Positions 1 to 8,517 of a stretch of 64,000 bases of DNA are shown piece after piece. The notes below the pieces were generated by a model. It ran no database searches and was not told the DNA's origin. It worked only from the letters and a program-made list of their open reading frames with translations. Both the position numbers and the translations under genes were made by a program. Each line of letters starts with the position of its first letter. Within the stretch, counting starts at the first letter, position 1. Source of the stretch: CAIKMD01 sp035552195 (GTDB lineage Bacteria > Pseudomonadota > Alphaproteobacteria > ATCC43930 > CGMCC-115725); NCBI GenBank assembly GCA_035552195.1, contig DASZLU010000015.1, positions 1 to 64,000 of the forward strand. Direction: 5' to 3'.

Positions 1-586
1 CAAGGGAGGCGAAAATCTCGGCGAGGATCGATTTCAGCCAGAACGGCGCTTTCGAGACGGCTTTGCGAATAAGATCGCTGATATGCCAGAGCATGCGAAA
101 CCAGGCTGGGCGGTTGTCGAAGGCGTAGTAAAGATAGACCAGCATCGGCGCGCCCGGCTTGAGCTTTCGCACACAAGCGGCGAGGCCGGCTTCGGGGTCC
201 GGCATGTGATGCAGCACGCCGAGGCTGTAGCCGAAATCCATGCTGTTATCGGCGAGCGGCAACGCATCGATCGAGGCTTCGTGGATCGTCACATTGTTGA
301 GGCCGGCGAGGCGCCGGCGTGCGACCGCGAGGGCGGCGGGGGCCGCGTCGATGCAGTGAAGATGGCCGACGCGACGGGCCACCAGCGGCGACCAGCGGCC
401 GCTGCCGCAACCGGCGTCGAAACCGGTGGCACCCTGCGGCAGGCTCTCCCAGGGGAAGGGGGCGAAATACTCGCCGAACATCCGCATCATCTCGGCATCG
501 GGGACGCCGGTCTGGTCGAAGCGCGCCCACTCGGCGCCGAAATCGCGCACTGTGGCGCGGTCGATATTCTCACGATTGCCGCTCAT
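1..586 (-). CDS. Class I SAM-dependent methyltransferase (3' end cut by window edge)
   Basis: The frame opens at an ATG at 586 and runs off the left edge, so about 195 codons are visible and the C-terminus is missing. Near residue 45 there is FDAGCGSGRWS, the glycine-rich SAM-binding motif I. It is followed by an acidic strand end (HCIDAAP) and a motif IV-like stretch, GYSLGVLHHMPDPE, typical of Methyltransf_11/25 proteins. The substrate cannot be told from the sequence. The gene stands next to glycosyltransferases and another methyltransferase, which suggests it modifies a surface glycan or a lipid precursor. It is divergent from the GT2 gene that starts 28 bases away, so the two may share a promoter region. 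Confidence 0.85.
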   Translation of the reverse strand, partial: MSGNRENIDRATVRDFGAEWARFDQTGVPDAEMMRMFGEYFAPFPWESLPQGATGFDAGCGSGRWSPLVARRVGHLHCIDAAPAALAVARRRLAGLNNVTIHEASIDALPLADNSMDFGYSLGVLHHMPDPEAGLAACVRKLKPGAPMLVYLYYAFDNRPAWFRMLWHISDLIRKAVSKAPFWLKSILAEIFASL

Positions 587-613
587 CGCCGGGCACTATA
601 GAAGAGAAGCGCG

Positions 614-1489
614 ATGCCTGCCTCCGGCGATACGATCTCCGTTATCATCCCGCTCTACAACCGCCGCGAGGAAATCGGCCGTGCCGTCGCCAGCGCGCTG
701 CGGCAAAGCCACGCGCCCCACGAAATCGTGGTGGTGGACGATTGCTCGCGGGACGATTCCGCGACGGTTGTGGCGGCGCTCGGCGAGCCGCGGATCCGGC
801 TGCTGCGGCACGAGCGCAATCGCGGCGCCTCGGCGGCGCGCAATACCGGCATCGCCGCGGCGACCGGCGAGTGGATCGCGCTCCTCGATAGCGACGACGA
901 ATGGGTGCTGGACAAGCTGGCGCGGCAACTCGCGGCGCTCTATGCGTCGCCCGCGGCGGCGAGCGTCACCGGCTATGCCATCCGCGATTACCGCACCGGC
1001 GAGGAGCGCGTGTTCGCGCCGCGACCCGACGACGCGACGCTCGACGCGCTGGTCTGGGGCTGTCCGCTCGGTGTCGGCTCCACCTTGCTGGCGCGGCGCG
1101 CGGTCTTCACCGAGATCGGCGACTTCGATGCCGATTTACCGCGTCTCGAGGATTGGGAATGGCTGCTGCGCTATCTGCCGGCACATAAGCTCGGCGTGGT
1201 GTCCGATCCGCTGACCATCGTGCACAAAGCCAGCGACCCGAGTCGCGCGCAGGTCTTCGCCTCGCTGGCGCGCCTTCGCGCGCTCCATCGCGACGATTGG
1301 TATCGGCGCAGCTGGATCGCCGGCCGCAAGTTCGATTCGACGCTGTTCGTCGAAGAAGCCGCGGCGGCGCATTACGCCGGCGCCAATGGCCGCGCCGCCG
1401 CGCTGGCGCTCAAGGCTTTCGCCGCGTACCCGCTGCGGCCGGGATTGCTCGCGCTCTTGGCGCGACGCGGCTTGCGCCGGCGGGGGTGA
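614..1489 (+). CDS. Family 2 glycosyltransferase
   Basis: The 291-residue protein has a GT-A fold N-terminus. It opens with ISVIIPLYNRREEI and IVVVDDCSRDDS (residues 8-49), then NRGASAARNTGI and the metal/nucleotide-binding LDSDDEW (D92, D94). The next segment, with ED in RLEDWEWLLRY, fits the acidic acceptor-site motif of inverting GT2 enzymes. There is no membrane segment, so it probably acts at the cytoplasmic face, adding one sugar to a lipid-linked glycan. Donor and acceptor are unknown. It lies in the surface-polysaccharide locus, divergent from the methyltransferase at 1-586. Confidence 0.92.
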   Translation: MPASGDTISVIIPLYNRREEIGRAVASALRQSHAPHEIVVVDDCSRDDSATVVAALGEPRIRLLRHERNRGASAARNTGIAAATGEWIALLDSDDEWVLDKLARQLAALYASPAAASVTGYAIRDYRTGEERVFAPRPDDATLDALVWGCPLGVGSTLLARRAVFTEIGDFDADLPRLEDWEWLLRYLPAHKLGVVSDPLTIVHKASDPSRAQVFASLARLRALHRDDWYRRSWIAGRKFDSTLFVEEAAAAHYAGANGRAAALALKAFAAYPLRPGLLALLARRGLRRRG

Positions 1490-1498
1490 AGCAGCGCG

Positions 1499-2305
1499 TT
1501 ATCGGGGTGTCTTTTTCTTCAGCACATAGAGCGATGGGAACATCAGCGCATTGTGTGATGTCGTCATCTGCTCGTGCCATTCCGACGACAAATCCTGACG
1601 GCGCACCGCGTCGTCAAATCCACGCAAATAGCCGGCTTTGTCGTGGTCGATCCGACCGATGAGGCCGCGCGCGCTGTAGGGATAATTCTCAGGGACAGGT
1701 TCGAGGTGGATCGAACCCAACCGCGTCCGCTCCAGAATATTGCGCAGCGCGGTCTCGCAACCGCTGGGAAGCTGCTCGAGCGAGAAGACGGTGAAAGCAA
1801 CATCCGTGACGGGAAACACGAATTTTTCCGCGGGATCGTTGAGATAGTCGAGCTGCGCGAAGGCCACGTCGAGGCCGAACTTGTCGGCCGCCGTCCGCGC
1901 AATTTCGACACCGTCCGCCACCAGCTCGTAGCCGTAGCATTGCAGGTGCGGATAGAGCGACTTGAGGAAAAGGAGGTTGCGCCCGAGACCCGCGCCGTAT
2001 TCGGTCGCCGACGTCGCGTCTTTGAAATGGGTATCGAGCGCCCACCGCAGCCTCGCGCGATAGTATTGCGACGCGTTGTAGCGGCCGTGGAACAGCGCGC
2101 CATCGACATTGAACCAGTCGTCACGCAGGTCGAGGCCATCGATGTTCAGCCAGGAATCGAGCGTATCGGCGGCGGCAAGCTGTCGGCGAAAGGAATTCCA
2201 GGCGGCGCCATATTCTTCGAGAACATTTTCCGCGCGCCGGACGACAGCTCTCTTGCTGATCGCCTGCCGCGCAGAGCGAATAGTAAAGCTCAGTTTCGAT
2301 TCCAC
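1499..2305 (-). CDS. Class I SAM-dependent methyltransferase
   Basis: The 268-residue protein has the SAM-binding loop TEYGAGLGRNLLFL near residue 98 and a following strand with YGYELVADGVEIA. Motif IV is represented by DVAFTVFSLEQLP. The N-terminal 90 residues (WLNIDGLDLRDDWFNVDGALFHGRY) are an extension seen in methyltransferases of glycan clusters. Translation probably begins at a GTG at 2305, with AAGGA about ten bases upstream on the minus strand. It is convergent with the GT2 gene, leaving 9 bases between stops. A role in O- or N-methylation of a sugar or a terminal cap is inferred from context only. Confidence 0.85.
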   Translation of the reverse strand: MESKLSFTIRSARQAISKRAVVRRAENVLEEYGAAWNSFRRQLAAADTLDSWLNIDGLDLRDDWFNVDGALFHGRYNASQYYRARLRWALDTHFKDATSATEYGAGLGRNLLFLKSLYPHLQCYGYELVADGVEIARTAADKFGLDVAFAQLDYLNDPAEKFVFPVTDVAFTVFSLEQLPSGCETALRNILERTRLGSIHLEPVPENYPYSARGLIGRIDHDKAGYLRGFDDAVRRQDLSSEWHEQMTTSHNALMFPSLYVLKKKTPR

Positions 2306-2367
2306 GGTGATGTCGGTCCTTTAGCCGCTGACCGCGGCGTAACGCTTGGTTCGATGCGGCGGGGCTT

Positions 2368-3903
2368 TTGGCTTTCGGGCCCTTCGGCCGGATGCTAGGT
2401 TGCTTTCATTACCCTTACGATATCGGATCGTCCGACAGGATCAAGCAGCGGCCCGACTATGCGGTCGAAGAAACGATGGATGGAATCGCACAAAAGCTGA
2501 GACAACCGGCATCGTGGTTGCGCCAACGTCTGTATCGTATTGCCAAATCGTGCTCGTTCGCATTGCTTCGAAAACTGGATCCCGAATTCGGATTCGTGCC
2601 GCGTCCGAGCGAGGCTGCGACTGGCGCGCCGGGGCAATCGTCTGCAAGCGCATCGACGCTTCCCTCGGCGGAAATCGTCTCGGCGATCGTCATCAACAGC
2701 GATCGGGCGATCGCGACGCGCGACGCCGCTGATTTTTATCTACGCGGTATTTTCGCGGATTCGGGCAGCGCAACGCTGGCGCGGGCTCAGCTGCCGGCGG
2801 GTGGGGTTGGGCTGAGCTTTGACGAGATCGAAGACCGGCTGGCGCGGTTTTTCATAAATCCACGCGAGCTGACCGACGATGGCCGCATACCGGCGATGCG
2901 CAGCGCGTTCTATGCGCATCAAGCCATGACCGCGTTGAATCGACGCGCCTATGCGACAAGTAACCGTACCAACCCCGCTGCGGTTTTTTGGCCGGATCCG
3001 ACGAGCGCACACGGCGCTCGCTCGCTCTACACGGAATTGCCCTTCGCTCAGGCGGTGCCGCTGCTCGATCGGTCGACGAAGATCGTATCGGCAGGAAGCT
3101 GCTTCGCGATCGAACTCGCGCATGCGCTCCAACGCGACAGGTATTCGTACCTCGTCAAAGAGAACAATAATGGCGCGCCCGGCAGTTACGAGTTTCTCGA
3201 TGGAGGTGAGTTGCCCAGCGCATCCGCCGCCTGGGGCATCATCTTCAACACGCCGAGCTTTCGGCAACTGGTGGAAAAAGCGTTTGGCGTTCGCTCGCTG
3301 CCGAAAATCCTCTGGAGCCAAGAGATCGGCGGCAACCAGCGCTACCTCGATCCGTTTCGCGAGAATATCGCCTTCTATTCTCCCGAAGCCTACGAGGCCA
3401 ATTACCTACAGCATATCGAAGCGGCCCGCGACGCGTTCCTTGAGATGGATGTGTTCGTCATCACGCTCGGCTTGAACGAGGTCTGGTATTTCAAGGCCGA
3501 CGGCGCCGTGTTTTCCCGCTCTCCGTGGCGCACGGCCCCCTCGCTGGTGGGGCACAAGGTTTTGTCGGTCGAAGACAACGTTACCGATCTCGTACGGATG
3601 ACCGAAATCCTTCGCGCGCACAATCCGCGGGTCCAGATCATCTGTACCCTTTCGCCCGTTCCGTTGCATGCGACCTTTCGCGGGGACGAACAGCACATCG
3701 TCACCGCGAACGCACATTCGAAAGCGATCCTACGGGTCGCGGCCGAAGAATATGCCAAGCGTTGTCCCGGCGTCTTCTATTTTCCGGCGTACGAAGTCGT
3801 CACAACCTCGACCCAACATCCTTGGGCGGGCGATCAGCGCCACGTTTCGCCTGAAGCCGTGACCAACGTCATGGCCCTGTTCCACCGCATGTTCGACAAA
3901 TAG
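2368..3903 (+). CDS. GSCFA-domain protein, probable glycan-modifying SGNH-like esterase
   Basis: The family-naming motif GSCFA is present at residues 243-247 (KIVSAGSCFAIELA). Further conserved blocks follow: WGIIFNTPSFRQL, VFVITLGLNEVW, and a C-terminal PAYEVV with a late His in RHVSPEA. GSCFA proteins are relatives of SGNH/GDSL hydrolases, so acyl transfer or deacylation of a polysaccharide is plausible but untested. The first 36 codons look poorly conserved, and an ATG at 2476 (MDGIAQ) is an alternative start giving 475 residues. The N-terminal 200 residues have no recognised domain. The gene lies between a methyltransferase and the PhyH-like gene of the polysaccharide block. Confidence 0.8.
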   Translation: MAFGPFGRMLGCFHYPYDIGSSDRIKQRPDYAVEETMDGIAQKLRQPASWLRQRLYRIAKSCSFALLRKLDPEFGFVPRPSEAATGAPGQSSASASTLPSAEIVSAIVINSDRAIATRDAADFYLRGIFADSGSATLARAQLPAGGVGLSFDEIEDRLARFFINPRELTDDGRIPAMRSAFYAHQAMTALNRRAYATSNRTNPAAVFWPDPTSAHGARSLYTELPFAQAVPLLDRSTKIVSAGSCFAIELAHALQRDRYSYLVKENNNGAPGSYEFLDGGELPSASAAWGIIFNTPSFRQLVEKAFGVRSLPKILWSQEIGGNQRYLDPFRENIAFYSPEAYEANYLQHIEAARDAFLEMDVFVITLGLNEVWYFKADGAVFSRSPWRTAPSLVGHKVLSVEDNVTDLVRMTEILRAHNPRVQIICTLSPVPLHATFRGDEQHIVTANAHSKAILRVAAEEYAKRCPGVFYFPAYEVVTTSTQHPWAGDQRHVSPEAVTNVMALFHRMFDK

Positions 3904-3912
3904 GCTTGTGCG

Positions 3913-4953
3913 TCAGCTTGCGGCGCCGTGGCTGTAGGCGGCGTACATGCGCGGATGGCGTTTCACCATCGTCGCAAGATTTTGATCCCGCATTGCGTTG
4001 AAGGCGACGCGCGGATAGGGCGGGCCGAAGAGGCTGTTGCTGAACTGAATTTGCAAGACGAGGCGATGTCCCGCGCGGACGTTCTGGCCCTTGTGCAGGC
4101 CGCGCGTGTCTTCGGCGAGGATCGTGCCGCGCGGGGCGACGAATTCGATGAAATCGCGGCGGTCGAAATGAGCCGAGACTTCGTCATCGGTGAGCCGTGC
4201 ATAGCCCTTCGCGAGAAGCGCGGGCGGAATGCCGCCGGTGCGGTGCGATTTGGCGATGAAATAATGCGGCCCGCTGTCCGAGCTCACGTCGGTCAGATAG
4301 ATGAAGAATTTCACCCATTTGATGCGATCGAGATCGAAGTGGAAATATTGCGCCGCTTCCGAATCGGGTTGATCGGAGAATGCCGTGTTCCACCACATCG
4401 CTACGACATCGACGACCGGTTCTGTTCCGAGATAGGCCTGCGCCGCGGCGATGATCGCCGGATCGGCCATCAGCGCTTGCACATCGGGGTGATTGATCAG
4501 ATCGGCCTCGGCGAAATCGTAACGCACGCCCAGCGGCCGCGCCGGATCGTAGATGGTGAAGAGGGTGTCGCGGCTCTCGCCATCGCGGCGCCGAACCGTT
4601 GCCGGATGAGTGAGCGCGAATTGATGGAGCCGGTCGCAGGCCGCATCGGAAAGGCGCTGCCGATAAAGGTAATAGCCTTTTTCCGCGAGCGTCGTTCCGG
4701 CGTCTTTCGCCTCTGCGGGGGAGAGCGGCGCCAGCACGCCCGGTGTCTCCGTGAGCTCACGCGGCGGATGGCGCGCCGCCATCAGTCGTGCGATCAGGTC
4801 GTTGCTGCGCCCGCCGCTGGCGCAGAACAAGCGGACCATGCTTTGCACCGCCCAGGACGGCGTGTTTCCCGTGATACCGAAGACGAGCAGCGCTCCGGCT
4901 AAGGCAGCCCAGTCTCTGAGCGTCCGTATCGCGTCGATGATCCGTAGCAGCAT
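3913..4953 (-). CDS. Phytanoyl-CoA dioxygenase (PhyH)-like Fe(II)/2-oxoglutarate oxygenase
   Basis: The 346-residue protein has the 2-His-1-Asp iron triad expected of PhyH-family oxygenases: H205 and D207 in YFHFDLDR, and H287 in DTRGLHKG. R297 (AGHR) is placed to bind 2-oxoglutarate. The N-terminal 30 residues contain a hydrophobic stretch (WAALAGALLVFGITG) that could anchor it in the membrane. It is the last gene of the minus-strand polysaccharide block, four bases after the preceding stop. PhyH homologues occur in glycan and natural-product clusters as hydroxylases. Hydroxylation of a lipid carrier or sugar here is inference. Confidence 0.85.
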   Translation of the reverse strand: MLLRIIDAIRTLRDWAALAGALLVFGITGNTPSWAVQSMVRLFCASGGRSNDLIARLMAARHPPRELTETPGVLAPLSPAEAKDAGTTLAEKGYYLYRQRLSDAACDRLHQFALTHPATVRRRDGESRDTLFTIYDPARPLGVRYDFAEADLINHPDVQALMADPAIIAAAQAYLGTEPVVDVVAMWWNTAFSDQPDSEAAQYFHFDLDRIKWVKFFIYLTDVSSDSGPHYFIAKSHRTGGIPPALLAKGYARLTDDEVSAHFDRRDFIEFVAPRGTILAEDTRGLHKGQNVRAGHRLVLQIQFSNSLFGPPYPRVAFNAMRDQNLATMVKRHPRMYAAYSHGAAS

Positions 4954-4957
4954 GGGG

Positions 4958-6718
4958 TTACGCCGGCTGCGTCGCGGTGCTGACTTGGGTTAGCCAGCGT
5001 CCGAGGCGCGATTCTTGTCCGCGACCCTGCGGATACATGGCGTGGAGAATGCGGCCGATCTCGCTCCGCAGCGCGCTTGTCTCGTTCGCGGCGGACGTCG
5101 CTTGGGGTGCGGCGAGATCGAGGGCCGAAATCGCGCCCGATTCGAACAGGCGGGCGATCTGCTGCCGCGACGCGAGGCGCTTGGGACGGAGCCAGCAATC
5201 GCGCTTCTGTTCCCAATAGGGATCGATGAGACGCAAAAGCTTTTCCATCTTGTCCTGTGCCCAACCGAGCGAGCGACGCTCGCGCTTCCCGAAGCCATCG
5301 GCGAGGTCGACGACCATCGTCTCGAACTCGACATTGTACCAGCGATAGGCGCGCCGGATGTTCTCGAATTGCCAACCGTCGGCCAGCGCTCGCGCGATCG
5401 CCGCGAAATAGCTGTCGGACGTCGTACCCAGATAGCGCTCGTCGACGGGGTAGAGCGGCAAATTTTCGGAATAGCTCACGACGGGGATCCCAAGCATCGC
5501 CATTTCCTTACCCACGCTGGACCACGCGTTGAGAAAGACATCGGTGATTTCGGCGAGGTCGTAGAGCGACAGATTGTCGGTCGGCCAATTGATCGCGGCG
5601 TTCGGCGGCAAATTGTGGAACTCTTCTTCCAATTGTCGCGCATGCTCGGATTTGACGCCTTCGCGCTTGTTGGGGAATTCGCGCGGATGCACGCGAATGA
5701 TCAGGAAAAGCTCGGGCCGCGCGGCGACGTAGTCTATCAGCGCGCGCACCCATTCGGCCTGGGTCGGGAAAAGCAGGCCCGCGACCGGTTCGCGCGCGCC
5801 GATCGCCTCGGCAGCGAAGCGCTCGTCGTAGCTCGAGAGCGTCGCGCACATCACCTTCTTGTCAGGTGCGATGCCGAGCTTGCTGCGCGGATCGGCGGTG
5901 CCCCCCGATCGCGGCGCGGAGTAAGCGAAGACGCTGCTGCCGACCAGCAATTCGAGGAAATGGTCCGTCACCATGGCGGCTTGCGCGGCATCGATCGGAC
6001 GTTGCGACAGCGCCGGCCACATCGCGACCGCCCGGCGCAGGAGGGTGAAGACATCGCCCTTGGAGACCATCATCGATTGCAGGCGGTGCGCCAGATTGAG
6101 GCTGGCGTGGAGCGAGTAATGCGGCTTGCCGCGCGCCGCCGCGACCTGGCAGACCGCACGATTGATGCCGTAGAGCGCGTTGTAGGTGACGACGGCATCG
6201 GGATTCTCGCGCTCCATGATGCGGCGCGCGGCAAAGGCGGCGTAGAGCGTGTTCTTCAGCGCCACGAGATACCGCCGCCATTCGTCGTCGCCGGCGAAGG
6301 TCAGCGCCGATTTCTTGTGATCGAGCAGGAATTCGTAAAGCGCTGCACGGCCGACCTGCGCGCCGTGAACCGTGAGGTCGAGGAAATTGTCGCGCGTGAC
6401 GTCCGCGAAGAGGCGGCCGATTTCCTCGCGATCTTCGGGCTGCAACTCGTCGGCGAGATCGGCGCCGTTCAGGCGGAATTGCCGCCGCAGGAGTCCCGCT
6501 TGTACCGCGCAGTCTTCGCAGACCTGTTTGCGCTCGGCGAGCGGCGTCTCGCTGGAGAGGCCGCGTGCAATCATCACGTTGCAGCCCGCCTTCAGCTGGC
6601 TGCCGCACGTCACGTAGACGATCTCGTGGCCGGAATCCTGCAACGCTTCGGCGATCAGTGCCTCCGGGAAAGCATGCACCCACAGCGCCGCATGGGGAGA
6701 GAAGAAAAGCAGCTTCAT
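4958..6718 (-). CDS. Capsule-type polysaccharide biosynthesis protein (putative GT-B glycosyltransferase)
   Basis: The 586-residue soluble protein starts MKLLFFSPHAALWVHAFPEA. It contains blocks like those of capsule/surface-carbohydrate synthesis proteins: PDAVVTYNALYGINRAVCQVA, LIIRVHPREFPNK around residue 340, and DNLSLYDLAEITDVFLNAWSSVGKEMAMLGIPVV near 390-420. The last block resembles the nucleotide-sugar site of GT-B enzymes. No membrane segment is seen. The stop at 4958 is four bases before the PhyH-like start, and the start is four bases after the pseI stop. A role in transferring a sugar, perhaps the nonulosonate, to the glycan is inferred from position. The exact reaction is unknown. 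Confidence 0.8.
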   Translation of the reverse strand: MKLLFFSPHAALWVHAFPEALIAEALQDSGHEIVYVTCGSQLKAGCNVMIARGLSSETPLAERKQVCEDCAVQAGLLRRQFRLNGADLADELQPEDREEIGRLFADVTRDNFLDLTVHGAQVGRAALYEFLLDHKKSALTFAGDDEWRRYLVALKNTLYAAFAARRIMERENPDAVVTYNALYGINRAVCQVAAARGKPHYSLHASLNLAHRLQSMMVSKGDVFTLLRRAVAMWPALSQRPIDAAQAAMVTDHFLELLVGSSVFAYSAPRSGGTADPRSKLGIAPDKKVMCATLSSYDERFAAEAIGAREPVAGLLFPTQAEWVRALIDYVAARPELFLIIRVHPREFPNKREGVKSEHARQLEEEFHNLPPNAAINWPTDNLSLYDLAEITDVFLNAWSSVGKEMAMLGIPVVSYSENLPLYPVDERYLGTTSDSYFAAIARALADGWQFENIRRAYRWYNVEFETMVVDLADGFGKRERRSLGWAQDKMEKLLRLIDPYWEQKRDCWLRPKRLASRQQIARLFESGAISALDLAAPQATSAANETSALRSEIGRILHAMYPQGRGQESRLGRWLTQVSTATQPA

Positions 6719-6722
6719 CGGA

Positions 6723-7775
6723 TTAGAGAAGATCCCAGCTCAGCGGCGTGCCTTTGCTTATGTCGCGCTTCACTTTGCGGCCCAGCACATCGTCGTAATG
6801 GATCGGCGGCAGGCCGAGACCCGGTCGGATACGGCGGAGGTTCTCTTTGGTCAGTGCCTCGCCGGCTTTCATGTCGGCGACGACATAAAGCGAGCGGCGG
6901 AATTTGATCGAATCTTTTTCGGTGCTGGTCGGGCCGTAGGTGACGTGGCCGAGCCCCTGATGCGCGCGTTCCGTTTCTGTGACAAGCGCGGCGAGTTCTG
7001 CGGGCTCGAGCGAGAAAGCCGAATCCACGCCGCCTTCGGCCCGCGACAAGGTGAAATGCTTTTCGATGACGGTCGCGCCGAGCGCCACCGACGCGACCGC
7101 AACGCCGACGCCCATGGTGTGATCGGACAGACCGACCTGACAGCCGAACAAGTCCCGCAAATGCGGAATGGTGGTGATGTTGGTTTGCTCGGGGTTCGCC
7201 GGATAAGAGCTGGTGCATTTCAGCAGCACGAGATCGCGGTTGCCCGCGTTGCGGGCCGCGCGAACGGTCTGGTCGAGCTCGGCGAGCGTCGCCATGCCGG
7301 TCGAGACGATCATCGGCTTGCCGGTAGCGGCGATCTTGCGGATCAGCGGAATGTCGGTGTTCTCGAAAGATGCGACCTTGTAGACCGGCACGTTGAGCAT
7401 TTCGAGGAAATCGACGGCGCTTTCATCGAATGGCGTCGAAAAACCGATCATGCCATGTTCGCGGCAGCGCGCGAAAATCGGCGCGTGCCATTCCCAAGGT
7501 GTGTGCGCTTCCTGGTAGAGTTCGTAAAGCGTCTTGCCGTTCCACAGGCTGCCCGCGTCGTTGATGGCGAAAGCGCCCTCGCGCAGATCGATCGTCATCG
7601 TGTCGGCGGTATAGGTCTGGATCTTCAGCCCGTGCGCCCCGGCTTTTGCCGCGGCATCGACGATCGCTAGAGCGCGGTCGAGCGATTGGTTGTGATTGCC
7701 CGACATCTCGGCGATCACGAAAGGCTTATGGCCGGGGCCGATCGGATAGGGACCGAGGCTAAATCCTTCAGGCAT
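6723..7775 (-). CDS. pseI: Pseudaminic acid synthase PseI (NeuB family)
   Basis: This 350-residue enzyme would condense phosphoenolpyruvate with a 6-deoxy-hexose to make a nonulosonic acid in the cytoplasm. The N-terminal TIM barrel carries IAEMSGNHNQSLDRAL and GLKIQTYTADTMT, the variants typical of PseI rather than sialic acid NeuB. Later blocks include FSTPFDESAVDFLE, YKVASFENTDIPLI, STGMATLAELDQ, LLKCTSSYPA and VGLSDHTMG. The C-terminal part from about residue 285 matches an SAF/antifreeze-like domain (RSLYVVADMKAGEALTKENL). It overlaps the upstream cytidylyltransferase stop by 8 bases, indicating translational coupling. Confidence 0.95.
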   Translation of the reverse strand: MPEGFSLGPYPIGPGHKPFVIAEMSGNHNQSLDRALAIVDAAAKAGAHGLKIQTYTADTMTIDLREGAFAINDAGSLWNGKTLYELYQEAHTPWEWHAPIFARCREHGMIGFSTPFDESAVDFLEMLNVPVYKVASFENTDIPLIRKIAATGKPMIVSTGMATLAELDQTVRAARNAGNRDLVLLKCTSSYPANPEQTNITTIPHLRDLFGCQVGLSDHTMGVGVAVASVALGATVIEKHFTLSRAEGGVDSAFSLEPAELAALVTETERAHQGLGHVTYGPTSTEKDSIKFRRSLYVVADMKAGEALTKENLRRIRPGLGLPPIHYDDVLGRKVKRDISKGTPLSWDLL

Positions 7776-8517
7776 GGTTGGTGGCCTTCTGGACGATGTG
7801 AGCGTTCAAGGCGGCGAGGGCAGGCTGACGATCCAGCAGAGCAAGGATGTCGTTCGTGCCGAAGAGCTGATCGGGGCGATAGAGCGCGTTGTAAATCGCC
7901 TCGATCAAACGCCAATCCTCGTCGGTGTCGAGCGTCCAGCGAAGCTGAGACAGGTCGGGCACGCCGGCGTGGTTTGCGAGCGCGAAACGCTCGGGATGGC
8001 CGTAAATATAGGGCGTGACGTGCTCGCGCTCGAAGGCCTGTGCGGCTTCGCGCTGCGTGCGCTCGAGCGTCGTAAAATCGAAGATTTCGGCATCCAAGCC
8101 GCGCGGATAGGTGCGGGCCAGCGTGTTGCTGAGATAATCGAGCGCCTGGCCGTGCGCGCGGCGTGACGTGAATTCGTTGAGCATGACGCGCAGCACGCCG
8201 CCGTCGAAAAGCGGGCAGTCGGAGGTGATGCGGATCACCGTATCGGCCTGGGCGGCGCGCGCGGCGCCGTAATAGCGCGAAAGCACGTCGTCTTCGCTGC
8301 CGCGGAAAAGCGTGACGCCGAGCGTCGGGACAAGCGCGGCGAGTGGGTCGTCCGCCGGCCGGTCGGTTGTCGCCACGACGATCTCGTCGACAGCCGCCGA
8401 TGCACGGACGCGATCGACCACATGGGCGAGGATGGTCTTGCCGCAAAGCGGACGCAGCACCTTGCCCGGGAGTCTTGTCGAGCCCATCCGCGCCTGGATG
8501 ATGGCGACGGTCTTCAT
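7768..8517 (-). CDS. SpsF-type cytidylyltransferase, probable CMP-nonulosonate synthetase
   Basis: The 249-residue protein begins MKTVAIIQARMGSTRLPGKV, the nucleotide-binding start of the SpsF/CMP-KDO synthetase-like family. It continues with VVATTDRPADDPL, RGSEDDVLSRYY and IRITSDCPLFD. In nonulosonate clusters such proteins take the place of PseF and activate the sugar as a CMP derivative. Classical PseF starts differently (PARGGSKRIP), so the assignment as PseF-equivalent is by context. The start at 8517 overlaps the pseC stop by four bases (ATGA). The reading frame stays open far upstream, but that part is antisense-like and lies within pseC. Confidence 0.88.
   Translation of the reverse strand: MKTVAIIQARMGSTRLPGKVLRPLCGKTILAHVVDRVRASAAVDEIVVATTDRPADDPLAALVPTLGVTLFRGSEDDVLSRYYGAARAAQADTVIRITSDCPLFDGGVLRVMLNEFTSRRAHGQALDYLSNTLARTYPRGLDAEIFDFTTLERTQREAAQAFEREHVTPYIYGHPERFALANHAGVPDLSQLRWTLDTDEDWRLIEAIYNALYRPDQLFGTNDILALLDRQPALAALNAHIVQKATNHA

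Noticed and set aside
5015..6907. A 630-codon plus-strand open frame
   Set aside because: It lies antisense to the capsule-type gene and the end of pseI; its Arg/Glu/Ala-rich sequence has no motif and arises from GC-rich codon bias.
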